This document shows, one piece after another, positions 9,050-16,573 of a DNA stretch of 64,000 nt; position 1 is the first letter of the stretch; every line of letters begins with the position of its first letter. The notes beneath the pieces were generated by a model. It saw nothing but the letters and a program-made list of their open reading frames with translations. It was not told where the DNA came from and ran no database searches. This DNA is from Pyramidobacter sp. C12-8 (GTDB lineage: Bacteria > Synergistota > Synergistia > Synergistales > Dethiosulfovibrionaceae): contig NZ_MUHX01000007.1 in assembly GCF_002007215.1 (NCBI RefSeq), positions 1 through 64,000 on the forward strand, read 5' to 3'. Position numbers and translations under genes: made by a program.

Positions 9050-10279
9050 ATGGCTTTCTACACGCTCAAATGCGCCCTCTGCGGGCGCGAATTCCCCGCC
9101 GAAAGCACGTTGAAAACGTGTCCCGACTGCGGGATCCACGGCACTATGCACGTGCTGTACGACTACGACGAAGTGAAAAAACAGATCGACCGCACCTCTC
9201 TGGCGGCGGATCCGCGTTTCAGTCTTTGGCGCTACGAAGCCCTGCTTCCGATGCGGAAAAATTCGCGCCGCCCCACGCTTCAGGTCGGCTGGACGCCGCT
9301 CTACGATATGCCCCAGATCGCGTCCGAATACGACGTCGGGCAGCTTCTGATCAAGGACGACGGACGCAATCCCACGGCTTCGCTCAAAGACCGCGCCAGC
9401 GCCGTCGCCGTAACGCTCGCCGCGGAGCTAAACCGCGACGTTCTCGCCTGCGCGTCGACGGGCAACGCCGCCAGTTCGCTCGCGGGTTTCGCCGCCAACA
9501 TGGGATTGAAAAGCGTGATCTTCGTTCCGGAAACGGCGCCAGTCGCCAAAGTGACGCAGCTGCTCGTGTTCGGCGCACGGGTGTTCCTCGTCAAGGGAGA
9601 TTACGCCGCAGCGGTGCGGCTGGCGATCGAGGCCATCGAACATTACGGCTGGTACGACCGCAACTGCGCGATCAACCCGTTCCTCGTCGAAGGGAAAAAG
9701 ACCTGCGCGATGGAGATCGCGGAACAGTGCGACTGGGACGTCCCCGACAAAGTTTTCGTCTCCGTCGGCGACGGCTGCATCGTCAGTTCGACGTACAAGG
9801 GTTTTTACGATCTGTACAAGATCGGCGTCATCGACCATATTCCTCAGATCATCGGCGTTCAGGCGGAGGGCGCCTGCCCGATCCACAGGGCGATTCAGGA
9901 GGGCGCCGATAAAGTCGTATTCGGCCCCTCGCACACGATTGCCGACAGCATCGACGTGGGCGCGCCGCACAACTGGGCGAAAGCGCTTCACGCGATCCGC
10001 GCTTCTCATGGGAATACGACCGCCGTCAGCGACGCCGAGATCCTTTCCGCCGTCGCCGAACTGCCGCGAAAAAGCGGCGTGTTCGCCGAGCCCGCGGGAG
10101 CGACGGCCTACGCCGGTTTCGTCAAATTCGCTCGCGAAAGACGTCTCAAGGCGTCGGACCGCGTCGCCGTGATCATTTCAGGCAACGGCCTCAAAGACGT
10201 CGCCTCGGCGCAGAAAGCGGTTCCGCCGGCTGCAAAAGTCGCCCCAAACATGGAGGAACTGATAAAAATTCTCGGCTGA
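9050..10279 (+). CDS. Threonine-synthase-like PLP enzyme with N-terminal zinc ribbon
   Basis: Fold-type-II pyridoxal-phosphate enzyme of 409 residues. Residues 8-27 contain two CxxC pairs (CALC, CPDC) that would form a small zinc ribbon, as in many archaeal-type threonine synthases. The PLP-binding lysine is in the motif NPTASLKDR (K113), and the glycine-rich phosphate loop is around STGNAASS. A biosynthetic threonine synthase is one possibility. The position between YgeY and a second PLP enzyme in a catabolic cluster makes an elimination or ammonia-lyase role on a hydroxy- or diamino-acid equally plausible. The gap to the preceding gene is 9 bases. Confidence 0.8.
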   Translation: MAFYTLKCALCGREFPAESTLKTCPDCGIHGTMHVLYDYDEVKKQIDRTSLAADPRFSLWRYEALLPMRKNSRRPTLQVGWTPLYDMPQIASEYDVGQLLIKDDGRNPTASLKDRASAVAVTLAAELNRDVLACASTGNAASSLAGFAANMGLKSVIFVPETAPVAKVTQLLVFGARVFLVKGDYAAAVRLAIEAIEHYGWYDRNCAINPFLVEGKKTCAMEIAEQCDWDVPDKVFVSVGDGCIVSSTYKGFYDLYKIGVIDHIPQIIGVQAEGACPIHRAIQEGADKVVFGPSHTIADSIDVGAPHNWAKALHAIRASHGNTTAVSDAEILSAVAELPRKSGVFAEPAGATAYAGFVKFARERRLKASDRVAVIISGNGLKDVASAQKAVPPAAKVAPNMEELIKILG

Positions 10280-10366
10280 CGGCGTTTTTGCCCAAACGAC
10301 TCATCCGCGGCATTTTTATACGCTTCGGCGTTCCCCCCAATTTTATTTATTAAGGAGAGACTCAAA

Positions 10367-11842
10367 ATGTACGACCAAATCAACCTGCTCGTCGACAAGG
10401 AAAGACGAAAGAACGGCATCGAGCGCGCCAAATCGCGGCATATCCTCATCCCCACTTTCCGCCAGATGAAAAACCCCGACAAGGAGACGCCGGCGAAAGT
10501 CAAGGAAGGACTGAAAGAAACCGGCTTGTGGGACGTCAATCCGCTGAACCTGTTCCGCATCACCTGGAAGAACGAGCCCAAAACTTCCGGCGGGCTCTAC
10601 GGCGGCGTCAACTTCATCGAGTTTCCCAGCTCGCTGACGGGAGTGAAGGCGCGCATTTTCGCTCTCGTCGGCAAATGGTTCCCCACCGGGGCCCACAAAG
10701 TCGGCGCAAGTTTCGGCTGCCTTGTACCCCGTCTTGTCACGGGACAGTTCGATCCAACCCGCGATTGGGCCGTCTGGCCTTCGACGGGCAACTATTGCCG
10801 CGGCGGTGCGTACAACTCCCAGCTGCTCGGCTGCCGCTCCATCGCCATCCTCCCCGAAGGCATGAGCAAGGAACGCTTCGACTGGCTCCGCACCGTAGCC
10901 GGCGAGATCATCGCCACGCCCGGCACGGAGAGCAACGTCAAAGAAATTTACGACAAAGTCCATGAACTGCGCTCGACCCGCGACGACGTGGTGATCTTCA
11001 ACCAGTTCGAGGAGTTCGGCAATTATCTGTGGCATTACGAAGTTACGGGCGGCGCGCTCGAAGAAGTGGCGAAAGGCTGCATGCGCCCGGGCGACCGCCT
11101 CGCCGCGGCCGTTTACACGACCGGCTCCGCCGGGACGATCGCCAGCGGCGACTATCTGAAACAGATCTGGCCCGGCATGAAGATCGTCGCCAGCGAAGCG
11201 CTGCAATGCCCCACCTTGCTGCGCAACGGCTGGGGGGCACACCGCATCGAAGGCATCGGCGACAAACACGTGCCCTGGGTACACAACGTGCGCAACACGG
11301 ACATGGTCACCGCCATCGACGATAACGACTGCATGGCACTGATCCGCCTGTTCAACGAACCTGCCGGTCGCGAATTCCTCCGCCGCGCGGGAGTGCCCGC
11401 GGCCCTTACGGAACAGCTGGATCTGCTGGGCATTTCCGGCGTCGCCAATTTGCTGAGCGCGATCAAGGCCGCCAAGTACTACGAAATGGACGAGCACGAC
11501 GTCGTTTTCACCATTCTTACCGACTCGATGGAAATGTACGGCTCGCGCCTGCAGGAACTCGAAGCGGAATTCGGGGCGTACGGCGCCGTTAACGCCGAAG
11601 TCGACTTCGCGAGCCGCCTGCACGGGCAAAAAAGCGATAATGCGCTGGAGCTCACCTATCCCGAACGCCTGCGCGTCCATAACCTGAAGTATTACACATG
11701 GATCGAGCAGCAGGGCAAAACCAGCGAAGAACTGCATAGCCAGTGGTATGACGCCGACAATTACTGGGGCGAGATCCGTACCATGGCTCCGAAGATCGAC
11801 AAACTCATCGAAGAATTCAACGTCGCGACGGGACTGAATTAA
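10367..11842 (+). CDS. TrpB-like fold-type-II PLP enzyme, substrate unknown
   Basis: A 491-residue pyridoxal-phosphate-dependent enzyme. The segment PTGAHKVGASFG (K111 as Schiff-base lysine) closely resembles the TrpB motif TGAHK. A phosphate-binding glycine-rich loop (TTGSAGTIASGD) follows the central domain. It is longer than cysteine synthase or threonine synthase, and no TrpA partner lies nearby, so a tryptophan synthase role is unlikely. AAGGAGAG precedes the ATG. As the last gene of the TRAP/deacylase/YgeY cluster, it probably breaks down or remodels an amino acid freed by the hydrolases. I do not recognise its specific reaction. Confidence 0.75.
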   Translation: MYDQINLLVDKERRKNGIERAKSRHILIPTFRQMKNPDKETPAKVKEGLKETGLWDVNPLNLFRITWKNEPKTSGGLYGGVNFIEFPSSLTGVKARIFALVGKWFPTGAHKVGASFGCLVPRLVTGQFDPTRDWAVWPSTGNYCRGGAYNSQLLGCRSIAILPEGMSKERFDWLRTVAGEIIATPGTESNVKEIYDKVHELRSTRDDVVIFNQFEEFGNYLWHYEVTGGALEEVAKGCMRPGDRLAAAVYTTGSAGTIASGDYLKQIWPGMKIVASEALQCPTLLRNGWGAHRIEGIGDKHVPWVHNVRNTDMVTAIDDNDCMALIRLFNEPAGREFLRRAGVPAALTEQLDLLGISGVANLLSAIKAAKYYEMDEHDVVFTILTDSMEMYGSRLQELEAEFGAYGAVNAEVDFASRLHGQKSDNALELTYPERLRVHNLKYYTWIEQQGKTSEELHSQWYDADNYWGEIRTMAPKIDKLIEEFNVATGLN

Positions 11843-11854
11843 TCGCTCCGCCCG

Positions 11855-11913
11855 AAACGGCGGGCCGCGGATGGAAAAGGCCGAAAGCCTCCGCTCCGCG
11901 TCCCGCCGTTTTT
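11855..11913 (+). terminator. Intrinsic terminator ending the amino-acid catabolic cluster
   Basis: A 17-bp stem (11855-11871 with 11895-11911, one mismatch) ends in a T-rich tract. It lies 12 bases after the PLP-enzyme stop and marks the end of the long + strand cluster. Confidence 0.85.
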
Positions 11914-12123
11914 ATTTGAAGAAACGTTTCTCCCAAACATTACGAACTTTTATTTTTTGCCCTGTGATTTTACAAAGGTATTTTGTGTATCTTGTCCGTA
12001 AAAATGTTATACTTGTTTCTGTTGCATATCGTATATAAATCCTCTACGAAGCGGCAAAAAGCGCGCCGCGGGATCAGGGCGAGCGGTACAGCACAAAATT
12101 CAACGACAGCCAGGGAAAAAACA

Positions 12124-12789
12124 ATGCCTATTCCTCAGAGAAAACAAAAATTCATACGCGAGAGCGCCAAAGAGAAAATCTACAGGACCCTCCAAAGCTG
12201 GATCGTCAACGGCACCATGAAGCCCGGGGAACGCATCAGCGATCAGGAAATCGCCGAGTATTTCGACGTCAGCCGCACGCCGGTGCGCGAAGCGCTGCAG
12301 CGTTTGTCGGAGCAGGGACTGGTGTATGTCGAGCCGTCGAAGGGGACGCACGTCTCCCCGCTCGACGAAAACAACACGTTCACGATCTACGAAGCGCTGG
12401 CGCTGCTTTCAGGCTGCGCGGCGCGGCTCGCCTGCCAGAAGCAGAAAAACGGCGACATACAAAAACTGCGTGAATTGAACGCCGTTTTTCAGAAAGCAAT
12501 CGAAGCGGGAGAAAATCAGAAACTTGCCACCTTCGACAATCAATTCCACGGATATCTTTTGGAGATGGCTGACAACGCTTACATCTCTGATATAATATAC
12601 ACGTTGACGCTTCACGCCAACCGCTGCGAAAATCTGTATTTTGAGAGAGGCCCCGACAAGATGGCGTCCGTACGCGAGCACAACGCCATCATCGACGCCA
12701 TCGAAGCGCACGAGCCGGAGGCAAGCGGCCGTTACGCCGAAGAAAACTGGCTCGGCTTTTACCACCGGCGTCTCGCCAAGATACTGTAA
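12124..12789 (+). CDS. GntR-family transcriptional regulator with FCD domain
   Basis: DNA-binding regulator of 221 residues. The winged helix-turn-helix spans roughly residues 12-75 (ISDQEIAEYFDVSRTPVREALQ region), followed by an all-helical FCD ligand-binding domain. I chose ATG 12124 because it gives the normal FadR/FCD length. The open frame runs 47 codons further upstream, but that stretch is AT-rich and does not look coding. The 5' region 11914-12123 is AT-rich with a TATACT hexamer near 12008, a possible -10 element. Regulators of this class usually control the adjacent catabolic genes, so the TRAP/deacylase cluster just upstream is the likely target; this is inference. Confidence 0.88.
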   Translation: MPIPQRKQKFIRESAKEKIYRTLQSWIVNGTMKPGERISDQEIAEYFDVSRTPVREALQRLSEQGLVYVEPSKGTHVSPLDENNTFTIYEALALLSGCAARLACQKQKNGDIQKLRELNAVFQKAIEAGENQKLATFDNQFHGYLLEMADNAYISDIIYTLTLHANRCENLYFERGPDKMASVREHNAIIDAIEAHEPEASGRYAEENWLGFYHRRLAKIL

Positions 12790-12895
12790 GCGCCCCGCGT
12801 TTCGGCTTGAAGCTTTACGAGCGGTAAAGAAACATAATTACGGCGTCGCAACGATCAGACGGCCGTAAAATTCATTCAGAAGGGTTGGGGTTCAC

Positions 12896-14572
12896 ATGTC
12901 CTACACGTCCGATATCGAGATCGCGCAGTCAACGCCTATGCTTCAGATCGAGGAAGTCGCCCGCGGCGCGGGGATCGACGGGAAGTATCTGGAGTTCTAT
13001 GGCCGCGCCAAAGCCAAGATCGATTACGTCAATCTGCTGAAAGACTGCCCGCGCCCCGACGGCAAACTGGTGCTGGTCACGGCCATCACGCCGACGCCCG
13101 CCGGCGAAGGCAAGACGACGACCACGGTCGGCCTGGCCGACGGCCTGCGCAAGATCGGCAAGAACGTGATGGTGGCGCTGCGCGAGCCTTCGCTCGGGCC
13201 CGTCTTCGGCGTCAAGGGCGGCGCGGCCGGCGGCGGCTACGCCCAGGTCGTGCCCATGGAAGACATCAATCTGCACTTCACCGGCGACTTCCACGCCATC
13301 GGCGCGGCCAACAACCTTCTGGCCGCCATGCTCGACAACCACATCCAGCAGGGCAATTCTCTCGACATCGACACGCGCCGCGTTATCTGGCGGCGCTGCG
13401 TCGACATGAACGACCGCCAGCTGCGCAGCATCGTCTGCGGGCTCGGCGGCAAAGCCAACGGCGTGCCGCGCGAGGACGGCTTCGACATCACCGTCGCGTC
13501 CGAGGTTATGGCCGTTTTCTGTCTCGCGTCCGGCATCGACGACCTCAAATCCCGCCTGGCGCGCATCATCGTCGCCTACAGCCGCAGCGGCAAACCCGTC
13601 ACGGCCGGCGACCTGCACGCTCAGGGCGCCATGGCGGCGCTGCTGGTGGAAGCGCTCAAGCCCAATCTGGTGCAGACGCTGGAGCACACGCCCGCCTTCA
13701 TCCACGGCGGCCCGTTCGCCAACATCGCGCACGGCTGCAATTCCGTCATGGCCACGCGCCTGGCGCTGAAGATGGGCGACTACGCGATCACGGAGGCCGG
13801 ATTCGGCGCCGACCTGGGCGCGGAAAAGTTCCTCGACATCAAGTGCCGCTTCGCCGGGCTCAAGCCCTCGGCCGTCGTTATCGTCGCCACGGTGCGCGCG
13901 CTCAAGCATCACGGCGGCGTCGCCAAGGCCGAGCTGAACGACGAGAATCTGGCCGCGCTCGAAAAGGGGCTGCCCAACCTGCTGCAGCACGTGGAGAACA
14001 TCACCAAGGTCTACAAGCTGCCCGCCGTGGTGGCGATCAATCGTTTCCCCACCGACAGCGAGGCCGAGCTGAAACTCATCGCCGACAAATGCCGCGAGCT
14101 GGGCGTCAACGTGGCCCTGTCGGAAGTCTGGGGCAAGGGCGGCGACGGCGGCGTGGAGCTGGCCAAGGAAGTGGTGCGCCTCTGCGAGCTGCCCAACGAT
14201 TTTGCCTACGCCTACGACCTCGACATGACCATCGAGCAGAAGCTCGACGCCATCGTCAAAAAGATCTACCGCGGCGACGGCGTCGTCCTCACGGCCAACG
14301 CCCGCAAGCAGATGAAACAGTTGGAAGAACTGGGCTTCGGCAATCTGCCCATCTGCATGGCCAAGACGCAGTACAGCTTCTCCGACGATCCCACGCTGCT
14401 GGGCGCGCCCCGCGGTTTCGAAGTCACCGTGCGCAACCTCAAAGTCAGCGCCGGCGCGGGCTTCATCGTGGCGCTGACGGGCGAGATCATGACCATGCCC
14501 GGGCTGCCCAAGGTCCCCGCCGCCGAGCGCATCGACGTCGATTCCGACGGCAAAATCTCGGGGCTGTTCTAA
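12896..14572 (+). CDS. fhs: Formate--tetrahydrofolate ligase
   Basis: Cytoplasmic enzyme joining formate and tetrahydrofolate at the cost of ATP, or making ATP from 10-formyl-THF in fermenters. The 558-residue length matches the family. The P-loop is at residues 66-77 ([12 protein letters not shown]), followed by the conserved [19 protein letters not shown] segment (split here by motif order) and the folate-site stretch around [14 protein letters not shown]. With fchA and folD next to it, it completes the conversion between methylene-THF and formate. In an amino-acid fermenter the likely direction is towards formate and ATP. An intrinsic terminator follows directly. Confidence 0.97.
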   Translation: MSYTSDIEIAQSTPMLQIEEVARGAGIDGKYLEFYGRAKAKIDYVNLLKDCPRPDGKLVLVTAITPTPAGEGKTTTTVGLADGLRKIGKNVMVALREPSLGPVFGVKGGAAGGGYAQVVPMEDINLHFTGDFHAIGAANNLLAAMLDNHIQQGNSLDIDTRRVIWRRCVDMNDRQLRSIVCGLGGKANGVPREDGFDITVASEVMAVFCLASGIDDLKSRLARIIVAYSRSGKPVTAGDLHAQGAMAALLVEALKPNLVQTLEHTPAFIHGGPFANIAHGCNSVMATRLALKMGDYAITEAGFGADLGAEKFLDIKCRFAGLKPSAVVIVATVRALKHHGGVAKAELNDENLAALEKGLPNLLQHVENITKVYKLPAVVAINRFPTDSEAELKLIADKCRELGVNVALSEVWGKGGDGGVELAKEVVRLCELPNDFAYAYDLDMTIEQKLDAIVKKIYRGDGVVLTANARKQMKQLEELGFGNLPICMAKTQYSFSDDPTLLGAPRGFEVTVRNLKVSAGAGFIVALTGEIMTMPGLPKVPAAERIDVDSDGKISGLF

Positions 14573-14579
14573 AAAACTC

Positions 14580-14612
14580 GGGCGGACTGCGTGAAACAGT
14601 CCGCCCTTTTTT
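14580..14612 (+). terminator. Intrinsic terminator after fhs
   Basis: A perfect 10-bp stem (GGGCGGACTG/CAGTCCGCCC) with a 7-base loop is followed by six T residues, beginning 8 bases after the fhs stop. Confidence 0.93.
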
Positions 14613-14637
14613 CAAACGCGCCACGCCGGCGCGAAAA

Positions 14638-14653
14638 TGTTCCACGTGGAAAT
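14638..14653. other. Degenerate parS (ParB-binding) site
   Basis: TGTTCCACGTGGAAAT matches the palindromic parS 16-mer TGTTCCACGTGGAACA at 14 of 16 positions; both mismatches are at the right end. It is intergenic, 25 bases downstream of the fhs terminator T-run. Three perfect copies occur elsewhere in the window (32844, 56471, 60732), which makes chance unlikely. Confidence 0.7.
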
Positions 14654-14744
14654 TCACCCCGTCACACCAGTAAATACCGGACATCAGATTATATGTTTCT
14701 TTTCAAATTCGAATGACCGTACGAAAAAAAGGAGAACCCGTCCC

Positions 14745-15377
14745 ATGAAGATGACCGAAAAATCCTGCGCCGATTTCGTCGCCGTCCTCGCCACCAAAGC
14801 TCCCGTCCCCGGAGGCGGCGGCGCGTCCGCGCTCTGCGGCGCGATCGGAACCGCGCTGGGCAACATGGTGGGCAGCCTCACCGTCGGCAAGAAGAAGTAC
14901 GCCGCCGTCGAGGATGAGATCAAAAGCCTGCAGGCCAAATGCGACGCGCTGCAGGCCGACCTGCTGGCGCTGGTGGAACAGGACGCCGAGGTCTTCGCGC
15001 CGCTGGCCGCCGCTTACGGCCTGCCCAAAGACACGGGAGAACAGCGGGCGGAGAAAGACCGCGTCATGGAAGCGGCGCTGGGCGCCGCCTGCGGCGTGCC
15101 GCTGCGGATCATGGAGAAATGCTGCGAAGCCATCGGCCTGATGGCCGTCTTCGCCGAAAGGGGTTCGCGCCTGGCCGTCAGCGACGCCGGCGTGGGCGCG
15201 GCCCTGTGCCGCGCGGCGCTCGAAGGCGCGGCGCTGAACGTGTTCATCAACACCAAAGCCATGAAAGACCGCGCCAACGCTGCCGCCATCGACGCCCGCG
15301 CCGAAAAGATGCTGGCCGGCAGCCGCGGCCGCGCCGACAAAATCTACGAAACCGTCATGAATTCCCTGCGCGCCTGA
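14745..15377 (+). CDS. fchA: Methenyltetrahydrofolate cyclohydrolase / formimino-THF cyclodeaminase family
   Basis: A 210-residue, mostly helical folate enzyme of the FTCD_C family. It either removes ammonia from 5-formimino-THF (histidine or purine breakdown) or hydrolyses methenyl-THF. Residues 17-30 (PVPGGGGASALCGA) are the hallmark glycine-rich folate-binding segment. I chose ATG 14745, which has AAAGGAGAA upstream; the open frame starts further upstream only because it runs into the parS-like sequence. It lies between fhs and folD, so all three act on C1-THF. Whether it acts as cyclohydrolase or deaminase cannot be told from the sequence. Confidence 0.88.
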   Translation: MKMTEKSCADFVAVLATKAPVPGGGGASALCGAIGTALGNMVGSLTVGKKKYAAVEDEIKSLQAKCDALQADLLALVEQDAEVFAPLAAAYGLPKDTGEQRAEKDRVMEAALGAACGVPLRIMEKCCEAIGLMAVFAERGSRLAVSDAGVGAALCRAALEGAALNVFINTKAMKDRANAAAIDARAEKMLAGSRGRADKIYETVMNSLRA

Positions 15378-15628
15378 CGCGCCTGTCTCAAAAACAACGG
15401 CAACCACGGAGGAACGAAGAAGTGGAGGGCAGACAGGGTGAAGCGCAAAAAAGCAGAGGACGTTTTTTGAACGCCCCTTCAGCGAAGCAGGATATTTGCG
15501 AAATCCTTCAAATCCTTTCGCAGAGCGTTCTGGAAATCCCGTTGTCCTGTTTTCCGTTTCGCCGCTCCGCCGCTTCTCCGCGGCTGCTTTCGTTCTCCGA
15601 TTTCAATCAGGAAAGGCATGTGATTTTT

Positions 15629-16477
15629 ATGGCTCAGATCCTGGACGGCAAGGCCGTGGCCGCCGCCCTCACCGCGCAGCTCAAAAACGACGTGCAGAAG
15701 CTCAAAGACCGCGGCGTTTCCCCCTGCCTCGCCATCGTGCGCATGGGCGAACGCGGCGACGACCTCGCCTACGAGCGAGGAGCGACCAAGCGCGCCGCGA
15801 CCGTGGGACTGGAAGTGAAACAGTTCGCGCTGCCCGCCGAAGCTTCGCAGGACGAACTGCTGGAAGTCATCGCCAAAATCAACGCCGACGCTTCGATCCA
15901 CGGCTGCCTGATCTTCATGCCGCTGCCGAAGCACATCGACGAAGCAGTCGTGCGCGCGGCGCTGGCCCCCGAAAAGGACGTGGACGGCATCACCGCCGCG
16001 TCGCAGGCTGGCGTTTATTCCGGCAAGGCCGTGGGCTTTCCTCCCTGCACGCCATCCGCCTGCATGGAGATCCTCAGGCATTACCGGATCGAACTGAAAG
16101 GCGCGAACGCCGTCGTCTTCGGGCGCAGCCTCGTCGTCGGCCGCCCGCTGGCGATGATGCTGCTGGCGCAGAACGCCACCGTGACCATCTGCCACACCAA
16201 GACCCGCGACGCCGCCGCCGTCGCCCGCGGCGCCGACGTGCTGCTGGCCGCCGTGGGGCACGCGGGAGCCGTCGGCGAGGCGTTCGTCACTCCCGATCAG
16301 GTGCTGATCGACGTGGGCATCAACGTGAACGCCGAGGGCAAGCTCTGCGGCGACGTCGCCCCCGAAGCGGCGCAGAAGGGCCGCGCCTCCACGCCCGTGC
16401 CCGGCGGCGTCGGCTCCGTCACCACCACCGTGCTCGCCAAGCACGTGATCGAAGCGGCGCAGCGGACGCTCGAATAA
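15629..16477 (+). CDS. folD: Bifunctional methylene-THF dehydrogenase / methenyl-THF cyclohydrolase
   Basis: Cytoplasmic enzyme oxidising 5,10-methylene-THF with NAD(P)+ and hydrolysing the product to 10-formyl-THF. The 282-residue length is typical. The active-site tyrosine and lysine are at Y48 and K54 (YERGATK), and the segment FGRSLVVGRPLA binds the nucleotide. TPVPGGVGSVTT near the C-terminus is a signature of the family. ATG 15629 is used; a GTG at 15620 in the same frame sits closer to the purine-rich GGAAAGG and is an alternative start. The 251-base gap before it contains no gene I can support. Confidence 0.96.
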   Translation: MAQILDGKAVAAALTAQLKNDVQKLKDRGVSPCLAIVRMGERGDDLAYERGATKRAATVGLEVKQFALPAEASQDELLEVIAKINADASIHGCLIFMPLPKHIDEAVVRAALAPEKDVDGITAASQAGVYSGKAVGFPPCTPSACMEILRHYRIELKGANAVVFGRSLVVGRPLAMMLLAQNATVTICHTKTRDAAAVARGADVLLAAVGHAGAVGEAFVTPDQVLIDVGINVNAEGKLCGDVAPEAAQKGRASTPVPGGVGSVTTTVLAKHVIEAAQRTLE

Positions 16478-16500
16478 TCAAAAATCTTCGCCAACACAAA

Positions 16501-16536
16501 GCGGCCGAGATCCCCAACGATCCCGGCCGCTTTTTT
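16501..16536 (+). terminator. Intrinsic terminator after folD
   Basis: A 12-bp stem (16501-16512 with 16519-16530, one mismatch) is followed by six T residues. It lies between folD and the convergent Sel1 gene and may serve both strands. Confidence 0.9.
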
Positions 16537-16573
16537 CATCTCCCCGAATCTTGCCCGTCCGCGCGAGCCGCCC

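Noticed and set aside
14588-14596. CGTGAAAC, similar to half of another parS type
   Set aside because: It is the loop of the fhs terminator and has no palindromic partner.
15378-15628. A gene or folate riboswitch in the gap before folD
   Set aside because: Open frames here are only extensions of frames from neighbouring genes. No THF-aptamer motif or stable conserved structure was seen.
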